Positions 35,214 to 44,177 of a stretch of DNA of 64,000 nucleotides are shown piece by piece. A model generated the notes under the pieces. It was given only the letters and a program-made list of their open reading frames with translations. It had not been told where the DNA came from and ran no database searches. Both the position numbers and the translations under genes were made by a program. Each line of letters begins with the position of its first letter. Position 1 is the first letter of the stretch. The DNA is from Lachnospiraceae bacterium (lineage in GTDB: Bacteria > Bacillota > Clostridia > Lachnospirales > Lachnospiraceae), in NCBI GenBank assembly GCA_017621815.1, contig JAGASK010000039.1:160733-224732 (forward strand), read 5' to 3'.

Positions 35214-37403
35214 TTATTCTTCTACAAGATGAATCAACTGTCCTTTAAAATCTCCCCAGGGGTTCTGAATATTAATTCCTGCCTTCATCAGCAGCTCTCC
35301 TGTATAGGTATTATCTTCCCCTTCAATCCGATATGTTTTTTCAGGTGCAAGCCCCTGAAGCTTTATTCTTCTGCTGTGACAGTTAGGACGGTTCAGCACC
35401 TGGACAAAGGTATAAAGCGCTTCCTTCTTGTCCTTGCTTACTACACCATAACAGTCAAAATAATGATTCTCTGCATAAGAAGCAATCCTGTAATAATCCC
35501 CTTCCCGCACAAGGTCATTATACTTATGATACATGGCCACCTGCTCTGGTATCATATTTCTGTCTTCTTCCGGTATCTTTGTAACATCCAGCTCATAGCC
35601 GAAGGTTCCCGCAAGAGCCACATAACCTCTTGTTTCAAAAGGTGTTACTCTTCCCACTGTATGGTTAGGGCAGTCGGATACATGTGCACCCATGGCGGAA
35701 AGAGGATAAATAAGAGCCGTTCCCTCCTGGATTTTTAATCTTTCAATGGCATCTGTATCGTCAGAACACCATATCTGGGGACTGTAATACAACATACCGG
35801 GGTCAAATCTTGCCCCGCCGCCGGAGCAGTTCTCAAGTAAAAGATGAGGGAATTCCTGTATCAGTCTTTCCTGCATTTCATAAACAGCCAGCACATATCT
35901 GTGATACAGTTCTCCCATTCTGTCTGCCGGAAGCTCAAGGGAACCTAAATCGGAAAGCTGCCTGTTCATATCCCACTTTACATATTCAATGTTGGCGCTG
36001 CGCAATATCTTAGCCACACACTCATAAGCATAATCCCTTACTTCTTTTCTGGTTAAATCAAGCACGTACTGATTTCTGCAAAGACTTGCTTTTCTTCCCG
36101 GAATGGCAATCGCCCAGTCAGGATGAGACCTGTATAAATCAGAATCCGGTGAAATCATCTCCGGCTCAAACCAGATACCGAATTTCATACCAAGCTTATT
36201 CACTTCGTCTACCAGATATTTTAAACCGCCCTTTAATTTATCTTCATTGACATACCAGTCTCCAAGGGCTCTGTTATCATCACAACGGCTGCCAAACCAG
36301 CCGTCATCCATAACCAGCATTTCAATACCCAGCTGTGATGCTTCTCTTGCAATAGCAATGAGCTTTTCCGTATCAAATTCAAAATAAGTTGCTTCCCAGT
36401 TATTAATTAAAACAGGACGCTTTTTGTCTTTATACTCACTGCGGATTAAATGCTTTCTGTAAAAATCATGGAAGGTTCTGCTCATCTTTCCAAGACCTTC
36501 ACCGGAATATACCATTACTACCTCCGGAGCCTGAAAAGCCTCTCCTTTTTCCAGCTTCCAGGTAAAACCTTCGGGATGGATTCCCATCACCATACGTACC
36601 TGGTCAAACTGGTCTGACTGCACCTGTACCTTAAAGTTACCGGAATAAACAAAATGCATGGCATAAACTTCTCCGGTTTCCTGGGTCCCATTCTTTGTCT
36701 TAAGCGCCATAAAAGGATGATCCTGATGGCTGGATTCTCCCCGGATAGATTCTACACTGTACTTGCCGTGGCTCACCGGCACACTCTGAATCTGACGTTC
36801 CCTTGCCCATGAGCCATGCAGGGAAACAGCTTCAAAATCCTGATTATCCATATCCAGACAGGCAGAATAAACTTTGGTAAGATATACAGCTTCCTGTCCG
36901 TTATTCATTACTTTTACGCTTCGCGTAATCACATCCACATCATCAAATACACCATACTGTAAAACTGCCTGAAGCCCCGTTACCTTGTCCTCACACAAAA
37001 TTTCCAGCACGCTGCACTCTTCCCTGCTTCCAAAGGACGAAGGAAGTCCTTCAAAAGATGTTTTTCCTTCTGTAATTTTATGGGAAACATAAGAAAGGGA
37101 CAGGCCCATATTTCCGTTTAAGGTTCTGATGCTGATGCAGCTTTCACGATAATCTCCAAGTCCGTGAGTGGGATATTCCATGGCAAAGCTGTCCAAAAAG
37201 GAAACTCTGTCCCGATTATTCTCAGAAGGCACAAAAGGATTTTCCGAAATACGCATGAGATAACCAATGCGGTAATCATCAAGCCTTGCCCCATAATAGA
37301 TGTGCCCGAGAAACTTATCTTCGTCTACAATGCCGATGGCATATGTAGTATTCTTCGTATCCAATTTAAAAATCTGCTCTTTTTCATGAAAAGTAATTGA
37401 CAT
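35214..37403 (-). CDS. GH36 alpha-galactosidase
   Basis: A 729-residue classical bacterial alpha-galactosidase of the tetrameric AgaA/RafA type. Motifs are L-V-M-D-D-G-W-F-G-S-R, the nucleophile Asp in Y-V-K-W-D-M-N-R, the C-S-G-G-G-A-R-F-D substrate loop, and the acid/base Asp in W-C-S-D-D-T-D-A. No signal peptide. It would remove alpha-1,6-galactose from galactomanno-oligosaccharides or raffinose-type sugars; galK/galT later in the window could take the galactose. It heads the GH36-GH36-lacI operon behind a strong promoter. GGAGG lies 10 bases before ATG 37403. Confidence 0.94.
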   Translation of the reverse strand: MSITFHEKEQIFKLDTKNTTYAIGIVDEDKFLGHIYYGARLDDYRIGYLMRISENPFVPSENNRDRVSFLDSFAMEYPTHGLGDYRESCISIRTLNGNMGLSLSYVSHKITEGKTSFEGLPSSFGSREECSVLEILCEDKVTGLQAVLQYGVFDDVDVITRSVKVMNNGQEAVYLTKVYSACLDMDNQDFEAVSLHGSWARERQIQSVPVSHGKYSVESIRGESSHQDHPFMALKTKNGTQETGEVYAMHFVYSGNFKVQVQSDQFDQVRMVMGIHPEGFTWKLEKGEAFQAPEVVMVYSGEGLGKMSRTFHDFYRKHLIRSEYKDKKRPVLINNWEATYFEFDTEKLIAIAREASQLGIEMLVMDDGWFGSRCDDNRALGDWYVNEDKLKGGLKYLVDEVNKLGMKFGIWFEPEMISPDSDLYRSHPDWAIAIPGRKASLCRNQYVLDLTRKEVRDYAYECVAKILRSANIEYVKWDMNRQLSDLGSLELPADRMGELYHRYVLAVYEMQERLIQEFPHLLLENCSGGGARFDPGMLYYSPQIWCSDDTDAIERLKIQEGTALIYPLSAMGAHVSDCPNHTVGRVTPFETRGYVALAGTFGYELDVTKIPEEDRNMIPEQVAMYHKYNDLVREGDYYRIASYAENHYFDCYGVVSKDKKEALYTFVQVLNRPNCHSRRIKLQGLAPEKTYRIEGEDNTYTGELLMKAGINIQNPWGDFKGQLIHLVEE

Positions 37404-37423
37404 AATAAAAGCCTCCGAATTTG

Positions 37424-37439
37424 TTTTTTAGCTAAAAAA
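37424..37439. promoter_or_regulatory. 16-bp palindromic operator candidate
   Basis: TTTTTTAGCTAAAAAA is a perfect palindrome in the GH36 leader, between the predicted start and the Shine-Dalgarno site. Size, symmetry and place fit a LacI-family operator, and a lacI-type gene ends this operon. Confidence 0.5.
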
Positions 37440-37455
37440 TCACCTTTTTACTTAA

Positions 37456-37483
37456 ATTATAAAGTAATTTTTTGCAATGTCAA
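37456..37483 (-). promoter_or_regulatory. sigma-A promoter of GH36-GH36-lacI
   Basis: Minus-strand TTGACA (37478-37483), a 16-base spacer and TATAAT (37456-37461). The start codon lies about 50 bases downstream. Confidence 0.88.
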
Positions 37484-37561
37484 CAAATTCGGAGGAATCC
37501 AGGACACAAATTGTTCACAAAAATAATGCTGTAAATTTGGTATATTTCATGAATAAAACTG

Positions 37562-38197
37562 CTATTTCAAAAAAGCAAAAGGCTCCTTATCATCCCCATT
37601 TATGAATGAAATCAAAAGGAACGCCGCACGCAGGGAAACCCTTTCCTCACAAAGAATTCTTTTTGCTTCCTGCCTGTCCACCAAAAGAACTTCTATGGAT
37701 TCTGTGCTTTCCGCAAACTCTCCGCTGATTTCTCCCTTCGCATATCCAAAAACCGAGGTGCTTGTTTCATCTGTAAGCCCTGCTCCCAGAAAATACGGTC
37801 TTTCATAGGCCGGGTTGCCATTTGTATAAGGCTCAAAGCTAAGTCCCGTCTCTTCCTTCATTTCCCTTACAGCCGCCTCCTTTGCAGTTTCACCCGCATC
37901 AATCAGTCCGGCCGGCAGCTCATAAAGATAAGCATCCAGAGGATAACGATATTGCTTTATCATTACAATTTTAGAAGGGTCATCCTTTAAAACAGCATAA
38001 ATTACAATTCCGTTCAAAGCTGCCTCTCCTGTTTTTAAAGGAAGCTTTTCTTCCTTATTTCTGGAAGCAAAATAATAGTGAAAAGGCTTTCCCCTGCTAT
38101 CTAACGCATCCATTTCGTATAAATTAAGAAATCTGTTATCTGTCAGCTTTCTGATATCTGTATACTTCCTGCCTTTTCCCTTTTCCTCCATTTCCAT
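37562..38197 (-). CDS. NUDIX hydrolase (ADP-ribose pyrophosphatase-like)
   Basis: A 211-residue NUDIX enzyme that cleaves a nucleoside diphosphate linked to another group, probably ADP-ribose. The complete Nudix box runs from G-L-I-D-A-G-E to R-E-M-K-E-E-T-G-L near residue 115. The surrounding K-Q-Y-R-Y-P-L and E-L-P-A-G-L-I segments are typical of ADP-ribose pyrophosphatases. I chose ATG 38197 with AAAGGA close upstream; ATG 38218 has no ribosome-binding site. It is the last gene behind the glycerol operon, so the link to that pathway may be only positional. Confidence 0.88.
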   Translation of the reverse strand: MEMEEKGKGRKYTDIRKLTDNRFLNLYEMDALDSRGKPFHYYFASRNKEEKLPLKTGEAALNGIVIYAVLKDDPSKIVMIKQYRYPLDAYLYELPAGLIDAGETAKEAAVREMKEETGLSFEPYTNGNPAYERPYFLGAGLTDETSTSVFGYAKGEISGEFAESTESIEVLLVDRQEAKRILCEERVSLRAAFLLISFINGDDKEPFAFLK

Positions 38198-38235
38198 ACT
38201 TTCCTTTCCGTTCCGCATTTACCCATGCCGGTATG

Positions 38236-39618
38236 TTATGATTCCATATATCTTTTATATTCTGCAATTTCTTCCGGTACCCCGCCCGGAGTATTTTCCA
38301 GTTTTCTGCAAAGAAGCGTAATCCGGTGTAATTTACGCGAATTAATTACCGTATATTTTTCAATCGCCTGCCTGTAGAGAGGGTTGGCTCCGATTTTGTT
38401 TCTGATTTCCCCGGGAAAGGGACAATATGTAAACAAAATATTTCTTGCAACCTTATTTAGCCTTGGCAGACCGGCGCTTTCATATTTTATCCACATAAGG
38501 TAATCTGAAACAAACATTGACTTATTATTGTTTCTGACTCTTGCAAGCTGTGTTTTGATTTTTTCCTTGGCATCCGGAGTTAAATCCTTATTTTTCCGGT
38601 AAAACTGTGCATAATCACAGTATTCGCTTGTCAAGGAAGGGTCGGAAACATCATTCCATCTGACTCCCTGTGCGCGCTTGCACATTTCCCAGCGAAATTC
38701 CCCTGTCAGACGTATCATACTCTGGGCAAACTCTTCCGTATGGAATATGGAGCACATCATACGTGCCGGGGTAGTACGCTTTTTGCCTTCAATTTCCTGC
38801 CACATAATACTTCTTCCGCCGATATTGGGCATCAGAATCATATCCGGCAAAACCTCAACCTCTATCATTTCATTGATGTCCCTCTCCCGCACGCTGAACA
38901 TGGTTTCCCTGTAAAATGCCCTGAAATCCTTATGCCTTATTTCTTCTATTTCAGCAACCACTTTATCAGCTGTTATCAAATCGTTATCTAAAGGCCTGAA
39001 AACATTATGCTCTGAAAATATCGGGCAGAAAATACTGAGCTGTCCGAATGTAAGCCTGTTAATAATGGGAAACATATTTGTCATTTCAAAAATCACTTTT
39101 GAAATATTGCTGTTTAAAAGTGCGGCCTCCTGATTCCGGTCAATTCTTCCCATCCGCTTCTGTTCATGCAGATATTCCCTGTAATCCATATCCAGTTCAT
39201 TTCTGCAGGGTTCCTTTTTTCCGCTGTAAATTGCCATCAGCCATTGGTAAAATGAATATACTCCTCTTTCCGGATCGGTGGGCAGTTCCTCTGAAAGTTC
39301 ATATAAATATACCGCATTTTCCATACCTGCCAGTTCTTCATCAACGTAACCGAATGTGAAAAACATGTTAAGCACAGCCGGAAGCTTTTCTGCTTTAAGA
39401 CTAGTCTTAAATGCCGCCTCATAAACCTTATAAAATAATTCTGCCAGCCTGCGTCTGAGAGCCGTGGTTCCTTCCTCGCTGCTGTTTTTATCGGACAGCT
39501 TTTTATAAGCAGCAACACTCGTTTTGAAATCTTTCCCGAGACTTTCTTCGCATGCCGCAAATTTTAAAATTTTATCAAGAGAGCCTGTAAGCTCCTCCAT
39601 TATCTTCTGTGTTTCCAC
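38236..39618 (-). CDS. unknown protein cotranscribed with glpK (460 aa)
   Basis: A 460-residue soluble protein with no signal peptide or membrane span. I do not recognise its family. The first 130 residues are helical (L-R-R-R-L-A-E-L-F-Y-K-V-Y-E). The centre has E-V-E-V-L-P-D-M-I-L-M-P-N-I-G-G-R, which may be a beta-rich core, and then R-G-like basic segments (R-V-R-N-N-N-K-S-M-F-V-S-D-Y-L-M-W). It starts 3 bases after the glpK stop, so translation is almost certainly coupled. Regular composition and full length argue for a real, functional protein. A role in glycerol metabolism or its control is only inferred from position. Confidence 0.75.
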   Translation of the reverse strand: METQKIMEELTGSLDKILKFAACEESLGKDFKTSVAAYKKLSDKNSSEEGTTALRRRLAELFYKVYEAAFKTSLKAEKLPAVLNMFFTFGYVDEELAGMENAVYLYELSEELPTDPERGVYSFYQWLMAIYSGKKEPCRNELDMDYREYLHEQKRMGRIDRNQEAALLNSNISKVIFEMTNMFPIINRLTFGQLSIFCPIFSEHNVFRPLDNDLITADKVVAEIEEIRHKDFRAFYRETMFSVRERDINEMIEVEVLPDMILMPNIGGRSIMWQEIEGKKRTTPARMMCSIFHTEEFAQSMIRLTGEFRWEMCKRAQGVRWNDVSDPSLTSEYCDYAQFYRKNKDLTPDAKEKIKTQLARVRNNNKSMFVSDYLMWIKYESAGLPRLNKVARNILFTYCPFPGEIRNKIGANPLYRQAIEKYTVINSRKLHRITLLCRKLENTPGGVPEEIAEYKRYMES

Positions 39619-39621
39619 AAT

Positions 39622-41130
39622 TTATTCCTCCCCATCAGAAGCCCACAGCAGTGCGCATTTTACTGCCTTCTTCCATCCCTTCAAAAGCTTTTCTCTGTGA
39701 TTTTCTCCCATTTCATGAGTGAACTCCCTGCCCAGCTGCCAGTTCTCGCAGATTTCTTCCCTGCTCTCATAGTATCCTGTAGCAAGTCCGGCAAGGTAAG
39801 CTGCTCCGAGAGCCGTAGTTTCAATGCATTCCGGTCTGTAAACTTTAGCCCCCAGTATATCAGCCTGAAACTGCATCAAAAAATTATTGGCGCTGGCTCC
39901 TCCGTCCACCTTAAGTCCTGCGATGGAAACCTCCGCATCTTCCTCCATCGCTTTCAGCACATCTGCCGTCTGATAAGCAATGGATTCCAAAGCTGCCCTG
40001 ATAAAATGTTCCTTTTTACAGCCTCTGGTAATCCCCACAATGGTTCCTCTGGCATACGGGTTCCAGTAGGGCGCTCCCATTCCGGCAAATGCAGGTACCA
40101 TATAAACGCCTGTGGTATCTTCTACTTTATCTGTATACTCCTCTGTCTGGGCTGCGGTTTTAATCATCCGCATACCATCCCGAAGCCATTGAACAGCTGC
40201 ACCTGCAACAAATACGCTTCCTTCTAAAGCATACTCCACCTTATCCCCGGTACTTGCCGCAATGGTAGTCAGCAGCCCATGCCTCGACGTAATTGCTTCC
40301 GTTCCTGTATTCATCAGTAAAAAGCAGCCTGTTCCATATGTATTTTTCACCTGGCCTTTCTGAAAACAGCACTGGCCGAACAAAGCTGCCTGCTGGTCCC
40401 CCGCTATTCCTGCAATGGGAATCTTTCCGCCAAGGACAGATGCATCCGTATATCCGTAAATGCAGCTGGAAGGCTTTACTTCAGGCAGCATGCTTTTCGG
40501 TATTTTAAGAAGAGAAAGCAGCTCCTCATCCCAGCACAGTCTGTGAATGTCAAAAATCATGGTCCTGGAAGCATTTGTATAATCAGTCACATGGACAGCA
40601 CCTTTAGTTAGATTGTAAATCAGCCAGGTATCCACCGTTCCGAACAACAGCTCACCCTTTTCCGCCCTTTCCCTTGCTTCCGGCACATTATCAAGAATCC
40701 ATGCTATCTTTGTACCGCTGAAATAGGCATCCGCAATCAGTCCTGTTCTTTCCTTAATCAGCTCACCGTATCCTCCGGCAGTCAGCTCATCCACCTTTTC
40801 GGCAGTACGTCTGCACTGCCACACAATGGCATTACAGACAGGTTCTCCTGTTTCCTTATCCCATACTATGGTAGTCTCCCTTTGATTGGTAATTCCGATT
40901 CCGCTGATATCAGAAGGAGCCGCTCCCACCATTGCCATAGCCTCAGTCAATACAGCAAGCTGGGAAGACCAGATTTCCATGGGATTGTGTTCCACCCATC
41001 CGGGCTTAGGATAAATCTGGGTAAACTCTTTCTGTGCCATACTGCAGATGTTCCCCTTCTTATCAAACAGTATACACCTTGAACTGGTAGTGCCCTGATC
41101 AAGTGCCATAATATATTTGCTCATATTCAT
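39622..41130 (-). CDS. glpK: glycerol kinase
   Basis: A 502-residue FGGY-family kinase that phosphorylates glycerol to sn-glycerol-3-phosphate. The N-terminal phosphate loop [10 protein letters not shown] is present, as are [10 protein letters not shown], the [13 protein letters not shown]-site segment and the signature [17 protein letters not shown] 41130 and ATG 41124 are both possible behind AAAGGGGAAGG. It follows the FAD/DUF1667 gene by 23 bases and precedes the unknown 460-residue protein. Confidence 0.97.
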   Translation of the reverse strand: MNMSKYIMALDQGTTSSRCILFDKKGNICSMAQKEFTQIYPKPGWVEHNPMEIWSSQLAVLTEAMAMVGAAPSDISGIGITNQRETTIVWDKETGEPVCNAIVWQCRRTAEKVDELTAGGYGELIKERTGLIADAYFSGTKIAWILDNVPEARERAEKGELLFGTVDTWLIYNLTKGAVHVTDYTNASRTMIFDIHRLCWDEELLSLLKIPKSMLPEVKPSSCIYGYTDASVLGGKIPIAGIAGDQQAALFGQCCFQKGQVKNTYGTGCFLLMNTGTEAITSRHGLLTTIAASTGDKVEYALEGSVFVAGAAVQWLRDGMRMIKTAAQTEEYTDKVEDTTGVYMVPAFAGMGAPYWNPYARGTIVGITRGCKKEHFIRAALESIAYQTADVLKAMEEDAEVSIAGLKVDGGASANNFLMQFQADILGAKVYRPECIETTALGAAYLAGLATGYYESREEICENWQLGREFTHEMGENHREKLLKGWKKAVKCALLWASDGEE

Positions 41131-41153
41131 ACCTTCCCCTTTCTTCTGTTGCT

Positions 41154-42566
41154 TTAATGTAATTCCATATTTATTGTGGCAACCACATCCACTCCTGTAC
41201 CCGCCACATCTCTTATCAGAATATCCCCCACTTTAACAGGCGCCTTTACAATGCCTTTATTAATTTCTTTCATACACTCCCATATCTTATTCCTGGGAAT
41301 TTCCTCCTTGGTTTTCACCGATACCACTTTTCCCGCGCCGCCTTCCACCTTCATGATGGAAGTAACGGTTCGCTTAGGCGCTGTCACTTCATTTCTGGCA
41401 TACTGCTCGCCTTTCTTACAGGTATTACCGGTAATGACAAGACTGCCGTCATCATTCTTGTCAACCGTAATTAAACAGCCTACCGGACATCCGATGCAGA
41501 TTAAGGTCTTTCCCGCATCCCTGCCTTCCGGAATTATGCTCTTTGTTTTCTGCGGAATCTTCGGTCTTACTGCTTCGCCCCAGTCTGACGCTTTTTCCTT
41601 TATATAAGCTGCTGCAAATGCACCTGCACTCACAGCTTCCTTTGATACATTATCCACCAGGTCGTGAACATGCAGTACATTGCCGCAGGCAAAAATCCCT
41701 TCCGCTGTAGTCTCCAGTCTGGCATTTACCACAGGCCCCTGGGTTACGCTATCCATCTGTGCGCCTGCCCCTTCAGACAATTCATTTTCCGGAATCAGGC
41801 CGCAGGATAAAAGCAGCGTATCACAGGAAACATATTCCTCCGTACCCTTTATGGGCTTTAGGTTTTCATCTACTTTTACAACAGTAACGCCCTCCACCCT
41901 GTCTTTTCCGTGAATTTCCGTTACAGTATGACTAAGAAGCAGCGGAATTCCAAAGTCATCCAGACATTGCACAATATTTCTCTTAAGGCCTCCGGAATAA
42001 GGCATAATTTCCGCCACCAGCTTTACCTTAGCCCCCTGCAGACTCATTCTTCTTGCCATTATCAGCCCGATATCGCCTGAACCAAGCACTACAACTTCTT
42101 TGCCCGGCATCCGTCCTTCTATATTGACAAACCGCTGGGCTGTTCCCGCAGAATAAATGCCGGCAGGTCGAAAGCCCGGTATGTTCATAGCTCCCCTGGC
42201 TCTTTCCCTGCAGCCCATTGCCAGAACGACCGCTTTTGTCTCTATTTTAAAAAGTCCTTTTTCCCTGTTCATGGCTGTTATGATACAGGGAGAACCTCCC
42301 TTAACATCCACTGCCATGGTATTTAAAAGATAAGGAATTTTCTTTTCCTGAACCTTTTCTATATAGCGGACAGCATATTCCGGTCCGGTTAACTCCTCCT
42401 TAAAGGTATGGAGACCGAAACCATTATGAATACACTGATTTAATATGCCTCCAAGTTCTTTATCCCTTTCCAGAATCAAAATATCCGTAACACCGTTTTC
42501 ATAGGCTGAAAGCGCCGCTGCCATACCCGCAGGGCCGCCGCCGATAATCACTAAATCTATTTTCAT
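41154..42566 (-). CDS. FAD-dependent oxidoreductase fused to a DUF1667 domain
   Basis: A 470-residue protein. Residues 1 to about 330 are a thioredoxin-reductase-like flavoprotein with FAD site [13 protein letters not shown](P) site V-L-G-S-G-D-I-G-L and second FAD motif F-A-C-G-N-V. Residues about 350-470 are a DUF1667 domain with a cysteine pattern C-x2-C-x3-C and a later C-K-K-G, which could bind an Fe-S cluster. In other Clostridia and Thermotoga, as I recall, these are two adjacent genes next to glpA and glpK. It probably moves electrons from glycerol-3-phosphate oxidation to NAD or another carrier (inference). Confidence 0.88.
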   Translation of the reverse strand: MKIDLVIIGGGPAGMAAALSAYENGVTDILILERDKELGGILNQCIHNGFGLHTFKEELTGPEYAVRYIEKVQEKKIPYLLNTMAVDVKGGSPCIITAMNREKGLFKIETKAVVLAMGCRERARGAMNIPGFRPAGIYSAGTAQRFVNIEGRMPGKEVVVLGSGDIGLIMARRMSLQGAKVKLVAEIMPYSGGLKRNIVQCLDDFGIPLLLSHTVTEIHGKDRVEGVTVVKVDENLKPIKGTEEYVSCDTLLLSCGLIPENELSEGAGAQMDSVTQGPVVNARLETTAEGIFACGNVLHVHDLVDNVSKEAVSAGAFAAAYIKEKASDWGEAVRPKIPQKTKSIIPEGRDAGKTLICIGCPVGCLITVDKNDDGSLVITGNTCKKGEQYARNEVTAPKRTVTSIMKVEGGAGKVVSVKTKEEIPRNKIWECMKEINKGIVKAPVKVGDILIRDVAGTGVDVVATINMELH

Positions 42567-42584
42567 TATCCTTCCTCCTTTCCC

Positions 42585-44048
42585 TTAAATGCCTTCCGGT
42601 AAAATATTTTCCCCTGAAGGATTTTCAGGAAGAAGGTAGTAAGAGCCTTCCTCCGCTTTTATTACCTGACTTTCATCAATTCCAAGCTCCCGCGAAAGAA
42701 TCTCCACAACCTTAGGTGAACAAAAGCCTGCCTGACACCGTCCCATACCGGCTCTCACTCTCCGCTTGACACCGTCCGTAGTGGTGGCTCCCAGGGGTCT
42801 TCGTATAGCATCCAGAATTTCTCCCTCTGTTACCATTTCACAGCGGCAGATAACATTGGCATAGGCAGGGTTTTCCTGAATCAGACGATGGCGCTCCTCA
42901 TCCCCGGCAAGGGCCATACTGGGAATTCCCTTTCTTACCGCAATAAAATCCCCATTTTCTTCCGGCTGCAGATAATTATTTACCATCTGTGCCACGTATT
43001 CTCCCACTGCAGGCGCACAGCTAAGTCCCGGCGATTCCATTCCCGCCACATCAAAAAATCCGGGAGCACCCTTTACCTCTCCTATTATAAAATCACCTTT
43101 AGAGCTATGTGCCCTGAGTCCGGCAAAGGAAGTGATTACCTGACGTGAGGGCACCTGTAAAATACTGAGTGCCGCCTTTTCAAGCACTGTATCAAGACCT
43201 TCTGCTGTCGTATTAACACCTTCTTTATCCGGAATATCTTCTGCAGTAGGACCTGTAAGCAGATTGCCGTGAACCGTGGGCGTCACCAATATTCCCTTGC
43301 CAAGCGCCGTAGGTAGCTGGAACAGAGTATGGCTCACAAGATTACCTACTTTTTTATCATAAAGAAGATATTCACCCTTTCTCGGCGTTATTTGAAACTT
43401 ATCCTCCTCATCACAGACCATATTGTGAATTTCATCTGCATAAACTCCTGCAGCATTGATTACGCTTCTTGCCTGAAAGCTTCCCTGATTTGTCAGAATT
43501 TCATACCCGCCGTCTTTTTTATGTATCTCTTTTACTTTGGTTTTAAAATGAAAATCAACCCCATTTACCGCCGCATTTTCCGCAAGAGCTATGGTAAGAC
43601 CAAAAGGGCAGACAATTGCGCCCATAGGTGCATGAAGAGCCGCTGCAACCTTTTCCCCTACGGCCGGCTCTATGGCAAGAACTTTTTCCCTGTCCAGTAT
43701 CTCCAATTCTCCGACTCCGTTTTCGATGCCTCTTTCTTTAAGCTCCTCAAGCTTATCCTTATCTTTATCATCAAAGCAAAGCACCAAAGAGCCATTCTGC
43801 TTATAAGGAAAATCAAGTTCTTCTGACAGCTGTTTCATCATGCGGCTTCCCTTTACATTCAGTTTTGCCTTCAGGGTACCGGGCTTTGCATCAAAGCCTG
43901 CATGCACAATTCCGCTGTTTGCCTTAGAGGTTCCTTCACATACATCAGCATTTTTCTCAAGCACAGCTATATTCAGTTTCTTTCTTGATAATTCTCTTGC
44001 AACGGCACATCCGCTTACGCCTGCACCGATAATCACTACATCCAGCAT
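42585..44048 (-). CDS. FAD-dependent glycerol-3-phosphate dehydrogenase with BFD [2Fe-2S] domain
   Basis: A 487-residue GlpA-like flavoprotein that oxidises glycerol-3-phosphate to dihydroxyacetone phosphate. The DAO fold starts V-V-I-I-G-A-G-V-S-G-C-A-V-A and includes A-N-S-G-I-V-H-A-G-F-D and F-A-G-L-R-A-H. The C-terminal BFD-like domain has C-x-C (I-C-R-C-E) and later C-Q-A-G-F-C, ligands for a [2Fe-2S] cluster. AGGA 9 bases before ATG 44048 decides the start over an in-frame codon at 44081. It is the first gene of the glp operon, 18 bases before the FAD/DUF1667 gene. Confidence 0.9.
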   Translation of the reverse strand: MLDVVIIGAGVSGCAVARELSRKKLNIAVLEKNADVCEGTSKANSGIVHAGFDAKPGTLKAKLNVKGSRMMKQLSEELDFPYKQNGSLVLCFDDKDKDKLEELKERGIENGVGELEILDREKVLAIEPAVGEKVAAALHAPMGAIVCPFGLTIALAENAAVNGVDFHFKTKVKEIHKKDGGYEILTNQGSFQARSVINAAGVYADEIHNMVCDEEDKFQITPRKGEYLLYDKKVGNLVSHTLFQLPTALGKGILVTPTVHGNLLTGPTAEDIPDKEGVNTTAEGLDTVLEKAALSILQVPSRQVITSFAGLRAHSSKGDFIIGEVKGAPGFFDVAGMESPGLSCAPAVGEYVAQMVNNYLQPEENGDFIAVRKGIPSMALAGDEERHRLIQENPAYANVICRCEMVTEGEILDAIRRPLGATTTDGVKRRVRAGMGRCQAGFCSPKVVEILSRELGIDESQVIKAEEGSYYLLPENPSGENILPEGI

Positions 44049-44091
44049 AATTATTTTTCCTTCCCGGCTGATTTCACGCATTTAGCAAAAC

Positions 44092-44131
44092 GACCATACA
44101 AAAAATTACCCCAATCATTTTTTGTATGGTC
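44092..44131. promoter_or_regulatory. perfect 15-bp inverted repeat, operator candidate of the glp operon
   Basis: GACCATACAAAAAAT and ATTTTTTGTATGGTC are exact reverse complements separated by 10 bases. The element starts about 12 bases downstream of the -10 box on the transcribed side. It is placed to block transcription when bound. No regulator gene is adjacent, so the cognate protein is unknown. Confidence 0.7.
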
Positions 44132-44143
44132 TGATTTACTATA

Positions 44144-44172
44144 AGTATAACAGAATATTCAGTTTTTCTCAA
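44144..44172 (-). promoter_or_regulatory. sigma-A promoter of the glp operon
   Basis: Minus-strand TTGAGA (44167-44172), a 17-base spacer and TATACT (44144-44149), lying between the end of the AICARFT gene and the glp genes. Confidence 0.8.
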
Positions 44173-44177
44173 TATGC

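Larger units (their letters stand above)
37412..37495. repeat. 14-bp inverted repeat flanking the GH36 promoter region
   Basis: CCTCCGAATTTGTT (37412-37425) and AACAAATTCGGAGG (37482-37495) are exact reverse complements 56 bases apart. One arm contains the ribosome-binding site of the GH36 gene. The other runs through the upstream edge of the -35 box, so only one arm is in the mRNA and the pair would act as DNA. Confidence 0.75.
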
